Below, in pieces: positions 22,085 through 49,671 of a DNA stretch of 64,000 nt; positions within the stretch are counted from its first letter, which is position 1, and each line of letters starts with the position of its first letter. The notes beneath the pieces are model-generated. The model was not told the DNA's origin, searched no databases, and saw only the letters and a program-made list of their open reading frames with translations. The stretch lies in contig JAWNZC010000419.1 in assembly GCA_035771165.1 (NCBI GenBank), positions 4,629,501 through 4,693,500 of the forward strand, given 5' to 3'. The DNA is from Paragorgia papillata (lineage: Eukaryota; Cnidaria; Anthozoa; Scleralcyonacea; Coralliidae). The position numbers and the translations under genes are program-made.

Positions 22085-22965
22085 AAAACGCCTGTATGCT
22101 TAAGCTCTCTACTTGAGCTACTGAGACTCCAATAGAGAGCTATATAAGGTTGCAAATGTGTACAATATGTACCTGATGACCAGTGATATGCTCTAACCAT
22201 TGAACTACCGAGACGCAGATGAAGAGCTAAGATTACAAATGTGTACAACCTGTAACCTTCTGATGACCAGTGAGATGCTCTAACCATTGAGCTACTGAGA
22301 CTCAGAGAGCTATATAAGGTTGCAAATGTGTACAACCTGTAACCTGATGACCAGTGAGATGTTCTAACCATTGAGCTACTGGGACTCAGATGAAGAGCTA
22401 AGGTTGCAAATGTGTACAACCTGTAACCTTCTGATGACCAGTGAGATGTTCTAACCATTGAGCTACTGGGACTCAGATGGAGAGCTAATGTTACAAATGT
22501 GTACAACCTGTAACCTGATGATCAGTGAGATGTTCTAACCATTGAGCTACTGAGACTCAGATGAAGAGCTAATGTTACAAATGTGTACAACCTGTAACCT
22601 GATGACCAGTGAGATGTTCTAACCATTGAGCTACTGAGACTCAGATAGCTAAGGTTCCAAATGTGTACAACCTGTAACCTGATGACCAGTGAGATGCACT
22701 AACCATTGAGCTACTGAGACTCAGAGAGCTAAAGCGGTAAACGTGTACAACCTGTAACCTGATGACCAGTGACATGTTCTAACCTTTGCGGTACTGAGAC
22801 TCAGATGGAGAGCTAATGTTACAAATGTGTACAACCTGTAACCTTCTCATGACCAGTGAGATGTTCTAACCATTGAGCTAGTGTGACTCAGAGAGCTAAG
22901 GTTGCAAATGTTTACAATCTGTAACCTTCTAATGACCAGTCATGAGATGCACTATACCATGGATG
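22085..22965 (-). repeat. Tandem array of tRNA-derived SINE heads
   Basis: About 10 units of 75-90 bp. On the - strand each reads TAGCTCAATGGTTAGAACAT (a tRNA A-box/D-arm), then TCTCACTGGTCATCAG and GGTTACAGGTTGTACAC. The same head, in a fuller tRNA-like form with an intact B-box, starts the SINE at 33601-34023. The array continues at 22980-23085 into sequence resembling that SINE's body (GATGTGCGAGCTCGG). The 157-residue frame at 22033-22506 is an artefact. Confidence 0.8.
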
Positions 22966-23339
22966 GAGAGCAGTCACTTCTCTATCTGGTAGTTAAGCAC
23001 CATGGTACATGTACATGTACATGTAATTATGTGGTAGATGTGCGAGCTCGGTTTGATGTAACAGAGTGTAACGTCACTTTAACCAACCTGAGAGACACTA
23101 ACTCACTTGCCAGTCAGTAAATACGAATCATAAACAATATTTGGAGTTTCTGTGGGTTTTTATTAAAATAAATCAAGCTTCACACATTCACACATTCACA
23201 AACTACAATCTACTTCCTGGGAATTATTTAGGTATTTGCAAAGTAGATTTGAATACATTGAAATTCGTCCAAGCCTTAAGTTGGAAATTCTTATTGATAC
23301 TGGATACACAAAATGTAATCTATGCGAGCCACTAAAAAA

Positions 23340-23550
23340 CTAAGTCCATAAATTAACACTTTCCAAGTTAATTTAAATAAAATTATAACCTAAATATGAT
23401 TAATAATGATAATAATTAAATTATTATTATTTAGATTATCAGCGATGCAGGTTAAATGGTTATATTTCCAAGGCCAGTTTATTGGTATCTGTAAAGTGAA
23501 AAACAGTATTCATTAAAATTTTCTAGATTTTACAGATTTTAATAACTTTA
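23340..23550. other. AT-rich spacer
   Basis: AT-rich DNA with TAATAATTAAATTATTATTA near 23415. Nothing else recognised. Confidence 0.4.
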
Positions 23551-23559
23551 TTGCCTATA

Positions 23560-23760
23560 GCAACTGGTGGTCAAACAGGGCGAAATACTCCAATTGAACA
23601 TGACTACCATGATGTAGGTGTTGATTTTACGGAGGGAGGAAAACCGGAGAACCCGGCGAACACCCTCGAAGCACACGAGTTCCAAGCTCGACAACGGGGT
23701 CATTCCCAAGCGCTCACCCATCCAAGTACTAACTCCGTCTAACCGCGGGCTTACCGTTTG
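23560..23760 (-). mobile_element. 5S rRNA-derived SINE, copy 1
   Basis: On the - strand it contains GTTAGTACTTGGATGGGTGA (the 5S rRNA internal control region), then GCGCTTGGGAATGACCCC and a body with CGAGCTTGG and GGTTCTCCGGTTTTCCTCCC. The same order occurs at 34265-34560. It is derived from 5S rRNA and is not a 5S gene, since only the promoter part is conserved. Confidence 0.8.
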
Positions 23761-23771
23761 ACATTTTTGTC

Positions 23772-25312
23772 GTTTTAATGAACAGATGCGCATGATAGGA
23801 GCATTCCCCGAAAATTTCAAGAGAATCTGATGCATATAGCCTTCGAGTTATGAACTCTCAAACTTTGCCATGGCTAGTTCATTTCTGAAGAAATTTGGGC
23901 TCCTGGTAACAATGTCTTATGATCGACGCAAATGGCAACTATGCATATAAGAGTTTAAGTATAGGATAAATACCGAGAACGGAGGCTTAAAGCCAACGTT
24001 CGAGGTATTTATCCGACTTAAAACACGGTTGAAGAAGGTTTTCTAAAAAATAGTCTTTACCGAGTGTCGAAGGATATTGTTATGTCGATTGTTAACGGGA
24101 TTTTATGAAATAATAAGACTCCAAAACAGTTTATTAAACAAACTTGAGAAGTACGTAAAGGTTCATTGAACACATACACAGACTTCTACAAGCTTGTTTG
24201 AGTAATTAGTCAGATGAATAATTAGTACCAGATATATTACAGCATTGGGCATGCGTATTGATGCAGTATCAACCCCACATTTTATGCTCAACGTTCAGTG
24301 TAATAAAGTGCTGACTCAACCAACAGATTTTGATGATTTTCATTGGTTTGCCTTCCAGTCTCGTAAACTACGTGGAGCGAAAAGCAAACCCTTGCTCTGA
24401 GCTCTCCTTCTCGTATGTGGGCGCTACCGGCGTTAGCATACGAGATAGTTGTAGCATGCACCCTATGAATTGGGCAATTATAAATTCATAGGGGTTATAC
24501 AGTGTGTATCAAAAAAATTCGAACCCTTAGAAAATGAATTAGCATTCGTTTCAAACAACCGATTGTAGTAGTTTGAAAGCCCTAAGCACTTCGCTGAACC
24601 CACAGATGCGTAAAACACACGGTCTTATACACCTGGGAAATTAAGATAACTTGAAGTGTATGCATGGTGAAAGTATTTAAAAGCTTTTTCGCTTCGTTTA
24701 ACTTATGTGCTGATTAATTTATAACGCAGCGCTTTTAGGGCTTTCAAACTACTACAATAGGTTGTTTGAAAAGAATTCTAAGGGTTCGAATTTTTTTGAT
24801 ACACACTGTATATATAACCCCGGGCTTTATATATATAATCCCTATGAATTTATAATGAGGGATTTATGGGATATAAATCCCTCAAAAAACCCAAAGAAAA
24901 CCGTCTTGATCGTGTTTTAATGATCCATCTGCCTATGTGCCGAGTTTATAAGGTGAAGACTAACTATATTTAATTTATTATCGAGTCGGTTTTCTTTGTT
25001 CTTCCGAGGTCTTTATATCGCATAAAGACCTTGAATACTAATTAGAATCGAAATGAAGAATAAAACAAGGAAAATCTTTGTCCAAGGTGGAAAAAAAAGA
25101 CAAAACTTTGTAGGAAAACCTCCTCAATAATAAATTAAGTCAGATAAATCCCTCGAACGTCGGGATGTATATATGCGATATAAAGCTGGGTAGCATACAT
25201 CCCTCGTTCTCGGGCTTTATCTATTACTTATATAACTAGCTTCTCTTGAAATTTTCGGGGAATGCTCCTATATACCATATCATGCTCCTCTGTTTATCAG
25301 AAGAAAAGAATG
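23772..25312. mobile_element. Large TIR element carrying a nested MITE (family H)
   Basis: The left end (GATAGGAGCATTCCCCGAAA, then TTTCAAGAGAATCTG) is the inverse of 25240-25312 (CTCTTGAAATTTTCGGGGAA, then TGCTCCTAT). It is about 1.5 kb and non-coding. Related ends occur at 30670, 34660-35030, 44100-44155, 44770, 47095 and 49885. Confidence 0.6.
24500..24808. mobile_element. Tc1/mariner-like MITE family I, copy 1 (309 bp)
   Basis: The ends are CAGTGTGTATCAAAAAAATT and its inverse, flanked by TA (24498-24499, 24809-24810). Internal inverted phrases include TAGTAGTTTGAAAGCCCTAA. Other copies: 43659-43967, about 61358-61630, and 61712-61965. Confidence 0.85.
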
Positions 25313-25428
25313 CCAACAAGGTTATCACTTCATTTTTTACTGGTAATGGTTGGGTTTGCGTCTAGATAGATAGATAGATGCTTGTTTTTCGCTTATCAGT
25401 AAGACTTGAATAACACGGTTGAGCTTAC

Positions 25429-25434
25429 TTTATT
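25429..25434 (-). promoter_or_regulatory. Polyadenylation signal of PAH gene
   Basis: AATAAA on the - strand, beginning 8 bases after the PAH stop codon. If used, the 3' UTR is very short. Confidence 0.4.
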
Positions 25435-25441
25435 CGTTTCT

Positions 25442-41373
<15,932 letters not shown>

Positions 41374-41468
41374 AACAAACAACGATCGATTAGAAAAACG
41401 TCAAGGACAAGAGAGCTGGAGGTCTTGAAAATCGTCTGAACCGTGTCTGAACAGAACTGTTGTGATGA

Positions 41469-41475
41469 ATTTTAT
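41469..41475 (-). promoter_or_regulatory. TATA-like box upstream of PAH
   Basis: TATAAAA on the - strand, about 100 bases upstream of the PAH ATG. Spacing fits a short 5' UTR. No other support. Confidence 0.3.
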
Positions 41476-41499
41476 AATTCGACGACGACGAGTCGGCAG

Positions 41500-43250
41500 T
41501 CTTGCGTGGGATGCATTGGGGGCGTACTATGGGCGTGTACTTAGATTACCAGCCTGGTTCCCAGGCCCCTCTTTTTAACGTCGAGCGGCAGACCGAAATT
41601 GTGAGAGACCTGGATTCCCTGGAATAAAATGTTTTGCTTGGCCCCAAATCTCGCCCCAAATATAGCAAGGTTGGTCTACTGCCGAAACGTTAAAATAGTA
41701 TATTTCGATTTGTATAAATGTGTTTCAACACTATCACTTCCTACGCCGAACACTACTTTATAAAGCCTCGTATGTAACAACCTTTTTTAACGTAATGTAA
41801 AACAAAGAAACCTACTCGTTTGCTGTCTGCTCTCAAGAAGAAGTTTGTTTAAGTGCCCTCGTTCATAAAGATTAAAGAATCCGAGCTCCAGCAGGATTCA
41901 TGATAGCTCGACAAGCTCGTGATAGAGAAAGATGAACATTTTCCGCTGGTCCTCTCGCTCCCTATTCTGTGACGTCACCAAAATACGCTCGAGAGAAAAG
42001 AGGACTAGGAACTAGTCTGCCAGCTTGCATTGCAGGCTATAATAGGGTGTACCTCATTAGGCCTAGGCACGAGAGTGAGTTGGGAGAGTTCGAATATATA
42101 TCAGTGCATACACTTGTAGTAATCAAAGATTAGCGAAGTGCGTTCGATTTTTTATTAGTAAATTAAAAGAAAGCAATAGCACATGGCCGCATCCCATGAG
42201 TACTTGAGAACCCAAATCGAGATATACGTCACAGGTCTGTACATGAAATCGAGGCAAAATGTGCGACATAGCCAGTCCAAGATGGCGTCCAAACTCTGAA
42301 ATCGAATGGCATGCAAAAATACGCGGGACAACACGCGAGACTGAATTAGAATGCGTTCTCCTTCGTCGAACGCAACAACTTTCTTTTCTTGTTTGTTGTT
42401 TTTTCTACGAAAACATAACTTTTTTATCTCTTGGTTACCTTTTCGCCCAGTTTTGATTTCGTGCACCTTCGGTCTGCGCAAATTTTAATACCACGCAAAT
42501 ATTTATCAATTATTGAACTCGTCTATCGCAAAATATCATGATTTGTCAGTGTCTCGCTGCCAGTTATTTGCCTCTGCCGAATCATTCATAAAATAGTTTA
42601 TCATTCATAATTTGAAATGCCTGAAGTTAGAGATCGCCACTCTTCAGTCTCTTCTCTCTGTCTTCGGCATCTAAAATCCTTCGTAAAACTTACTTCTTGT
42701 TGGCACGAGCCTTGCTTTTTATCTCACTAAACCTTCCTTTTAACTATTTCTTTTAAGTATTTTTTAACTATTTCTTAAAGTACATTGTCGTTATGGATGC
42801 TTCCAAATACTCTCGATTACTAGCCGCCCAGCCTAGACATAGGCTTTTCCGTGGCTGAGCTGTGGCCTATGGGACTGGGAACTAAATTCGCTTCATGACG
42901 TAAGCAGCTAGCCGCCATGTTTACGAAAATTATTTGCAGTCAGCAGCGCTATCGCTAGTGCGCATGCTCATAAAATTATTTGCAGCAGAAAATTATTTGC
43001 ACTCACTTAGCTTATTCGCAGGTAAATTAACCAATCAGAATGCGGGATAGAAACGAAATGAATGATAATAAAATATAGTTACATATTGCGAAACATAACT
43101 ATTTATCTGTTAATTGGATGTATTAAAGTCTTCCGAATTATAAGTTGTTTTTTCTCTAATTTGGTGGCAATTTTAGTTGTTTCGAAAACGATTTTGTTGT
43201 TCTGTGAAGCTTGCTGCATATAAATATTGCGCTTGGGAGTTGTGTCAAGG
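41500..43250. other. Intergenic region, no gene recognised
   Basis: Between PAH and the Tc1-like elements. There is a repeat-like piece at 41650-41720 (TATAGCAAGGTTGGTCTACT, resembling 21175). Open frames at 42155-42481 lack recognisable domains. Confidence 0.4.
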
Positions 43251-43261
43251 TAGATAAATCA

Positions 43262-43658
43262 CCGTAGAGTTCCCAAACTGAAGTAGCGCCCCCCCCCCCG
43301 AAAGTAACGGCTACCCGATCGAATTAACGCGTTACATCTAACCGATATAACTTTTTATGAGAAACAGATACCCTCAAGCAGTATGTATGCATGTAACGCG
43401 TGCATAAAGTATAAACGATCGACTCAATGGCTAACAGTTATATCTAAATTAATCTAAATACTATCTAAATTCATGGAACTAACGTGCGAATATAAGAACT
43501 AAGAAAGATAAAAATAACTTCTCAATCAAATGTTGTCTTTTGTCTAGCTGTCTTACTTACACTTTTTTACCATCCGAAAATAACGGGCCCCCGAAAGTAG
43601 CGCCCCCCTGAAAGTAGCGGCCGCCCCATAATGGGGGGCTGCAACTTTGGGAACTCTA
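43262..43658. mobile_element. TIR element with AGTTCCCAAA ends
   Basis: GTAGAGTTCCCAAACTGAAG, then TAGCGCCCCC, is the inverse of GGGGGGCTGCAACTTTGGGA, then ACTCTAC. Repeated CGAAAGTAGCGCCCCC phrases lie inside. The next MITE inserted at the TA in its right end. Confidence 0.6.
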
Positions 43659-43967
43659 CAGTGTGTATCAAACCCTTAGAAAATGAATTAGCATTCTTTT
43701 CAAACAACCTATTGTAGTAGTTTGAAAGCCCTAAGCACTTCGCTGAACCCACAGATGCGTAAAACACACGGTCTTATACACCTGGGAAATTAAGATAACT
43801 TGAAGTGTATGCATGGTGAAAGTATTTAAAAGCTTTTTCGCTTCGTTAACTTATGTGCTGATTAATTTATAACGCAGCGCTTTTAGGGCTTTCAAACTAC
43901 TACAATAGGTTGTTTGAAAAGAATGCTAATTCATTTTCTAAGGTTCGAATTTTTTTGATACACACTC
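43659..43967. mobile_element. Tc1/mariner-like MITE family I, copy 2 (309 bp)
   Basis: Same ends and length as 24500-24808, flanked by TA (43657-43658, 43968-43969). The left end lacks the AAAAAAATTCG stretch. Confidence 0.85.
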
Positions 43968-44308
43968 TACAGCACTATATCTAGAATTTTAGCATTAATG
44001 ATCCATCTGCGTCGTAACCGGTATTGTTATACCGAAAGCCCAAATTTCACCAAATTAAAAATGAACTAGTCAAGTTAATAGCGCGAGGACTATAGATACC
44101 AGATTCTCTTGAAATTTTCATTAGTGAATGCTTTTGCCATGCTTCTCTGTTCATTAATTCCGGCTGTCCGAGGGCTTCCCCAGAGATGAATAAAATCGTC
44201 TGGCGTTAGCCAGAATAAAATACTAAAGACCAATTCGGACAGGAAACTGAGTTAAAACAACAAAATTGCCAACAAATAGTTTTTCACTTTTTAAACACTT
44301 GAAAGTTA

Positions 44309-44733
44309 TAGTGCCTATGAAACGAAAATTAGGTTTGTCTTCTTTTGAAAGAACACTTAAAATGGTGGAGTAACATATTTTGCAGTTTTTCATTTCCTTG
44401 CTTCGTTCTTGAGATATTTTGGTTTGTTTGATATGCAAATTAAACATTTTGACATGGGCATAATGAGTTATCGAAAAAGTTATATATATATATATATATA
44501 TATATTTGCTATTAATCACTTGAAGATCAACATGTTAATTTAGTATTGTGGGCGTCCTTCTTTCAATCTTCTCCGATAGCTCATTATGCACCTACGACGT
44601 CAAAATCGGTTAATTTGCATATCAAACAAACTAAAATATCTCAAGAACAAAGCAAGGAAACGAAAACCTGCAAAAGATGTTACTCTATAATTTGAAGTGT
44701 TCTTTCATATAAGACAAACTTTCGTTCAGTTCA
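44309..44733. mobile_element. Family D palindromic MITE at the CHAT repeat boundary
   Basis: TGCCTATGAAACGAAAATTA, then GAACACTTAAAATGGTGGAG, is mirrored to about 44733. The centre holds (AT)n at 44480-44504, then GATAGCTCATTATGCAC at 44575. The CHAT tandem units begin at that GATAGCTC, so the element's right half is repeated in all three units. Confidence 0.75.
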
Positions 44734-46881
44734 TATATAGGCACTTCAATTAACAGCGCGAAAACTATATAACAGACCCTCTTGAAATTTTCATCAGTGA
44801 ATGCTTTTGCCATGCTCCTCTGTTCATTAAGAAGAAAGAATACTTTATTTAAGGGGGGTGAAAATGTGAAATACCAGCCGTAGCGAAACAAAGAGAATAA
44901 ATAATTTTTCGTCCCGTAATCTCAACAGCGTCCTCCAGCGTTCTTTATACAACGCCACTTAGAGCATTTTCACGTCTTCAGAACGACGTCAAGGCGCCAA
45001 AAGGTGTATAGAACTGTTGCTTGAGATTTACTTCAATGCTGACACTACAATCATTTTAGCAGTACTGGGGCGTTTTAATATGAAAGTCATTAAACTAGCT
45101 TCAAATATCTAATATAACAGTGAGTTAGACGCGACCTTTTTTAATATAAAAATTTATGTTGCTTTTTAACCACCGTCGTCGTCCTAGATATCGTAAAGTC
45201 CCTATTTGCTAGCATGGAGCGCCTTGAGCGGTGACGTCAGACCTAGGTACCAGTCTCATCATATACGCAATGGCCCTTAACAACAGAAATGCCAACAAAT
45301 ATAGTTTTTCACTTTATAAACACTTACGGAGATAATCTCGTAAAGCTGTTACTTAATTGTTTTGAAGAAATTAGATACTATAGTGACACGAAGTATGCTT
45401 ATTACATATATAGAGCGTCAGTTTAATGATAATGTTTAACTCTTAAGTTGATTGTTTCACAACATGGTTTGTATATCGGAGGAAGAAATTAGTGATACAA
45501 ATTAAAATTAAGCAAACTTTCATCTTTTAAGATACTATATCAAACACTCGGTTATACGCAAGAGTGTTTTATCAAGAAGCAAATACAATTACTTAAACTT
45601 AACAATCATATATAGAAGTTGTTACGTGGTATTTCTGTTTATCTTGTTGAAGATTGTCGACGAATCTCTTCAATTTCGTCCTTGGTTAGTGAAAGGTCTT
45701 CTCCTACTATTTGAAAATACGACCACGCTTCCATTTCGTATTTCTTCTTCATTTCAATCATTGCTTGCTGTAGAGCAACGCACACGGAGACTCCTTGGAT
45801 GACTTTCTCATAGAACAGCTTCATAAATTCCATGGTTTCTGCGTCTAAGATTCTCCAAAGCGACACCAAAACTGAACGTGCGCCAGCTCCAAGGGAAGAT
45901 CTTGCAATACCGACAACACCCTCAGCGGATATTTGTCCACGGCCACTGTGACAACAGCTCAAGACTACGAGACGAGCTTTGAGAGTGCACTCAACCAAGT
46001 GTAGAACATTATCTCCTAACGGCTGAAGATGTTCTTCAGCCGTTAGAAGATAATGTTCTTCGCTTGGTGGTTTGCATGGTGCTCCTTTGTTTGGTGTGAG
46101 GAATATGTCGGCGTAATCCATGTGCCCATGTGCAGCGATGTGAATGACACTTGCATATTTCATGTTCTTCAGGACATTCCCCTTCGTGGCGTTTTCATCC
46201 AACAATACATGGCTTTGCGTTGAAATATTTACTGCATTCTTTAGTTTCGACTTTGGCGTTAGCAAGTTGAGGTATCCATTCAAGTACGTCGTCAAATTTC
46301 ACTTCCCCAACGATTGGATTTCCAACAAAGAGGGCCGGTCCGATCTTTGGTGAGGGCTTTGACAAGCTTGCATTAACAACATGTAACGCTGGGGTGAACT
46401 GTAGGCTGTATCTGTCACACAGATGTTCTTTCTTTGAGTTAAGTAAAGCAGAAAATGGTACCTTGAATAGCGAGCCTTCTGGGACGACTAGAATCTTTGA
46501 GCCAACCAGATATTCTTCGATAGGTGAAATATACACTGAATATAATTTCTCTAAACTTGTTTGAAATGTGTTCTGCCCCGGTGGAGTCACTCGACAGTCA
46601 GTACCGTTTTTTACTCGACTTTGAGTAAAATTTGCTCTTTCCAACGAATACCATGCAACTATTTTTCCGTATCTTTTTCGTTTTCTTCACTGCTCTTCTG
46701 AAAAGAATTACAAAAGACGTGCGGATTTGTAGCTGAGCTATCCAAGTGGTATCTTCCTTTCAAAGACTTCAAGACCGAGATTTTGGGTCACACTTTATTT
46801 TTTCCGAGCTTGTCTTGTCAATTCTCGTCAGATTTTCAACTCTTTCTTCTAAATCTCGGGTGAAGTTATTCTCGCTATTCT
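44575..46881. repeat. CHAT tandem unit 1 (2.3 kb)
   Basis: Starts GATAGCTCATTATGCACC and ends at the junction CTCGCTATTCTCGATAGCTC. It holds the right half of a family D MITE, about 900 bp of 3' flank, and the truncated CHAT exon. Units 2 and 3 start at about 46884 and 49674. Confidence 0.9.
45639..46878 (-). pseudogene. Truncated CHAT-domain exon, copy 1
   Basis: A near-identical copy of the CHAT half of the gene at 50737-52621. It lacks everything upstream of the break at GTGAAGTTATTCTCGC. Frameshifts relative to the other copies: a 4-bp insertion within 46205-46210, and one T lost from each of the T-runs near 46657 and 46780. The His motif (AAHGHMDYADIF) and Cys motif (LSCCHSGRG) are still encoded in the 3' frame (45639-46295). 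It has no start codon context or TPR part, so it is probably not expressed as a working protein. It carries the inverted 33-bp insertion (EHLQPLGDNVL) that copy 3 lacks. Confidence 0.88.
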
Positions 46882-47549
46882 CGATAGCTCATTATGCACG
46901 TACGACGTGAAAATCGGTTAATTTGCATATCAAACAAACTAAAATATCTCAAGAACAAAGCAAGGAAACGAAAACCTGCAAAAGATGTTACTCTATAATT
47001 TGAAGTGTTCTTTCATATAAGACAAACTTTCGTTCAGTTCATATATAGGCACTTCAATTTATTAACAGCGCGAAAACTATATAACAGACCCTCTTGAAAT
47101 TTTCATCAGTGAATGCTTTTGCCATGCTCCTCTGTTCATTAAGAAGAAAGAATACTTTATTTAAGGGGGGTGAAATACCAGCCGTTGCGAAACAAAGAGA
47201 ATAAATAATGTTTCGTCCCGTAATCTCAACAGCGTCCTCCGACGTTCTTTATACAACGCCACTTAGAGCATTTTCACGTCTTCAGAACGACGTCAAGGCG
47301 CCAAAAGGTGTATAGAACTGTTGCTTGAGATTGACTTCAATGCTGACACTACAATCATTTTAGCAGTACTGGGGCGTTTTAATATGAAAGTCATTAAACT
47401 AGCTTCAAATATCTAATATAACAGTGAGTTAGACGCGACCTTTTTTAATACAAAAATTTATGTTGCTTTTTAACCGCCGTCGTCGTCCTAGATATCGTAA
47501 AGTCCCTATTTGCTAGCATGGAGCGCCTTGAGCGGTGACGTCAGACCTA

Positions 47550-48031
47550 CAATCATGGCCAAAAGTTTACGGGACACAGTCGGTAAATGGCGCTGTGTTT
47601 ATATTTGTTTTGTTAACTCGTTATTTCATTATTGTAACTTTAGTTTTACTATCTTATAGCCCCTCCCCCCCCCCCCCCCCCCCCTCCCCCGTGCAATGTT
47701 GAGTGCTTAAGACAGGAAAACATAATAGAATACAATGTGGTGAAAAATATTATTGCTACATTCACTTTCACATAAAATTTGCTACAACTATAAATATGAC
47801 TTGATAGTAAGTTGCGCAGCTGAGAGCCAAATATTTTGGCGTTGCACTATTATTTCATCATGTTTCATGTTCTTCACATTACCACGTTAAATGTGTGACA
47901 TGTTGCCATATGAAACATGAGCGAAATTACACAAATCACAACATTGCAGGGGGAAAGGGGGGGGGGGGGGGGGGTGTTCAAATTCATACCAAAAAGTATC
48001 GTCAGTGGCCCACCACTTTTGGCCATGATTG
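47550..48031. mobile_element. Tc1/mariner-like MITE, 482 bp, exact empty sites present
   Basis: The ends CAATCATGGCCAAAAGT and ACTTTTGGCCATGATTG are flanked by TA (47548-47549, 48032-48033). Units 1 and 3 show the empty site GACCTAGGTACC, and unit 2 reads GACCTA-element-TAGGTACC. Contains a C-run (47666-47684) and a G-run (47951-47974). Non-coding. Confidence 0.93.
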
Positions 48032-48426
48032 TAGGTACCAGTCTCGTCATATACGCAATGGCCCTTAACAACAGAAATGCCAACAAATATAGTTTTTCAC
48101 TTTATAAACACTTACGGAGATAATCTCGTAAAGCTGTTACTTAATTGTTTTGAAGAAATTAGATACTATAGTGACACGAAGTATGCTTATTACATATATA
48201 GAGCGTCAGTTTAATGATAATGTTTAACTCTTAAGTTGATTGTTTCACAACATGGTTTGTATATCGGAGGAAGAAATTAGTGATACAAATTAAAATTAAG
48301 CAAACTTTCATCTTTTAAGATACTATATCAAACACTCGGTTATACGAAAGAGTGTTTTATCAAGAAACAAATACAATTACTTAAACTTAACAATCGTATA
48401 TAGAAGTTGTTACGTGGTATTTCTGT

Positions 48427-49668
48427 TTATCTTGTTGAAGATTGTTGACGAATCTCTTCAATTTCGTCCTTGGTTAGTGAAATGTCTTCTCCTACTATTT
48501 GAAAATACGACCACGCTTCCATTTCGTATTTCTTCTTCATTTCAATCATTGCTTGCTGTAGAGCAACGCACACGGAGACTCCTTGGATGACTTTCTCATA
48601 GAACAGCTTCATAAATTCCATGGTTTCTGCGTCTAAGATTCTGCAAAGCGACACCAAAACTGAACGTGCGCCAGCTCCTAGGAAAGATCTTGCAATACCG
48701 ACAACACCCTCAGCGGATATTTGACCACGGCCACTGTGACAACAGCAAAAGACTACGAGACGAGCTTTGAGAGTGCACTCAACCAAGTGTAGAACATTAT
48801 CTCCTAACGGCTGAAGATGTTCTTCAGCCGTTAGAAGATAATGTTCTTCGCTTGGTGGTTTTGGTGCTCCTTTGTTTGGTGTGAGGAATATGTCGGCGTA
48901 ATCCATGTGCCCATGTGCAGCGATGTGAATGACACTTGCATCTTTCATGTTCTTCAGGACATTCCCCTTCGTGGCGTTTTCATCCAACAATGGCTTTGCG
49001 TTGAAATATTTACTGCATTCTTTAGTTTCGACTTTGGCGTTAGCAAGTTGAGGTATCCATTCAAGTACGTCGTCAAATTTCACTTCCCCAACGATTGGAT
49101 TTCCAACAAAGAGGGCCGGTCCGATCTTTGGTGAGGGCTTCGACAAGCTTGCATTAACAACATGTAACGCTGGGGTGAACTGTAGGCTGTATCTGTCACA
49201 CAGATGTTCTTTCTTTGAATTAAGTAAAGCAGAAAATGGTACCTTGAATAGCGAGCCTTCTGGGACGACTAGAATCTTTGAGCCAACCAGATATTCTTCG
49301 ATAGGTGAAATATACACTGAATATAATTTCTCTAAACTTGTTTGAAATGTGTTCTGCCCCGGCCCCCGGTGGAGTCACTCGACAGTCAGTACCGTTTTTT
49401 ACTCGACTTTGAGTAAAATTGGCTCTTTCCAACGAATACCATGCAACTATTTTTTCCGTATCTTTTTCGTTTTCTTCACTGCTCTTCTGAAGAGAATTAC
49501 AAAAGACGTGCGGATTTGTAGCTGAGCTATCCAAGTGGTATCTTCCTTTCAAAGACTTCAAGACCGAGATTTTTGGGTCACACTTTATTTTTTCCGAGCT
49601 TGTCTTGTCAATTCTCGTCAGATTTTCAACTCTTTCTTCTAAATCTCGGGTGAAGTTATTCTCGCTAT
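48427..49668 (-). pseudogene. Truncated CHAT-domain exon, copy 2
   Basis: A second truncated copy with the same 5' breakpoint as copy 1. A 7-bp C/G-rich insertion near 49361-49367 shifts the frame, but downstream 296 codons are open (48427-49317) and keep AAHGHMDYADIF. The Cys motif reads VVFCCCHSGRG (Leu-Ser changed to Phe-Cys). It has the same inverted 33-bp insertion as copy 1. It could encode a CHAT-only fragment if transcribed from elsewhere. No promoter is evident. Confidence 0.87.
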
Positions 49669-49671
49669 TCT

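Larger units (their letters stand above)
46882..49671. repeat. CHAT tandem unit 2 (2.8 kb)
   Basis: Same order as unit 1, enlarged by the 482-bp MITE at 47550-48031. Ends at an identical junction (CTCGCTATTCTCGATAGCTC). Confidence 0.9.

Noticed and set aside
22085..22965. CRISPR array
   Set aside because: Units are contiguous tRNA-SINE-like repeats without unique spacers of constant length, in a eukaryotic genome.
48841..49134. 97-residue + strand frame (also at 51118-51411 and 46144-46353)
   Set aside because: Antisense of the CHAT exon, repeated in each copy because the units are duplicates.
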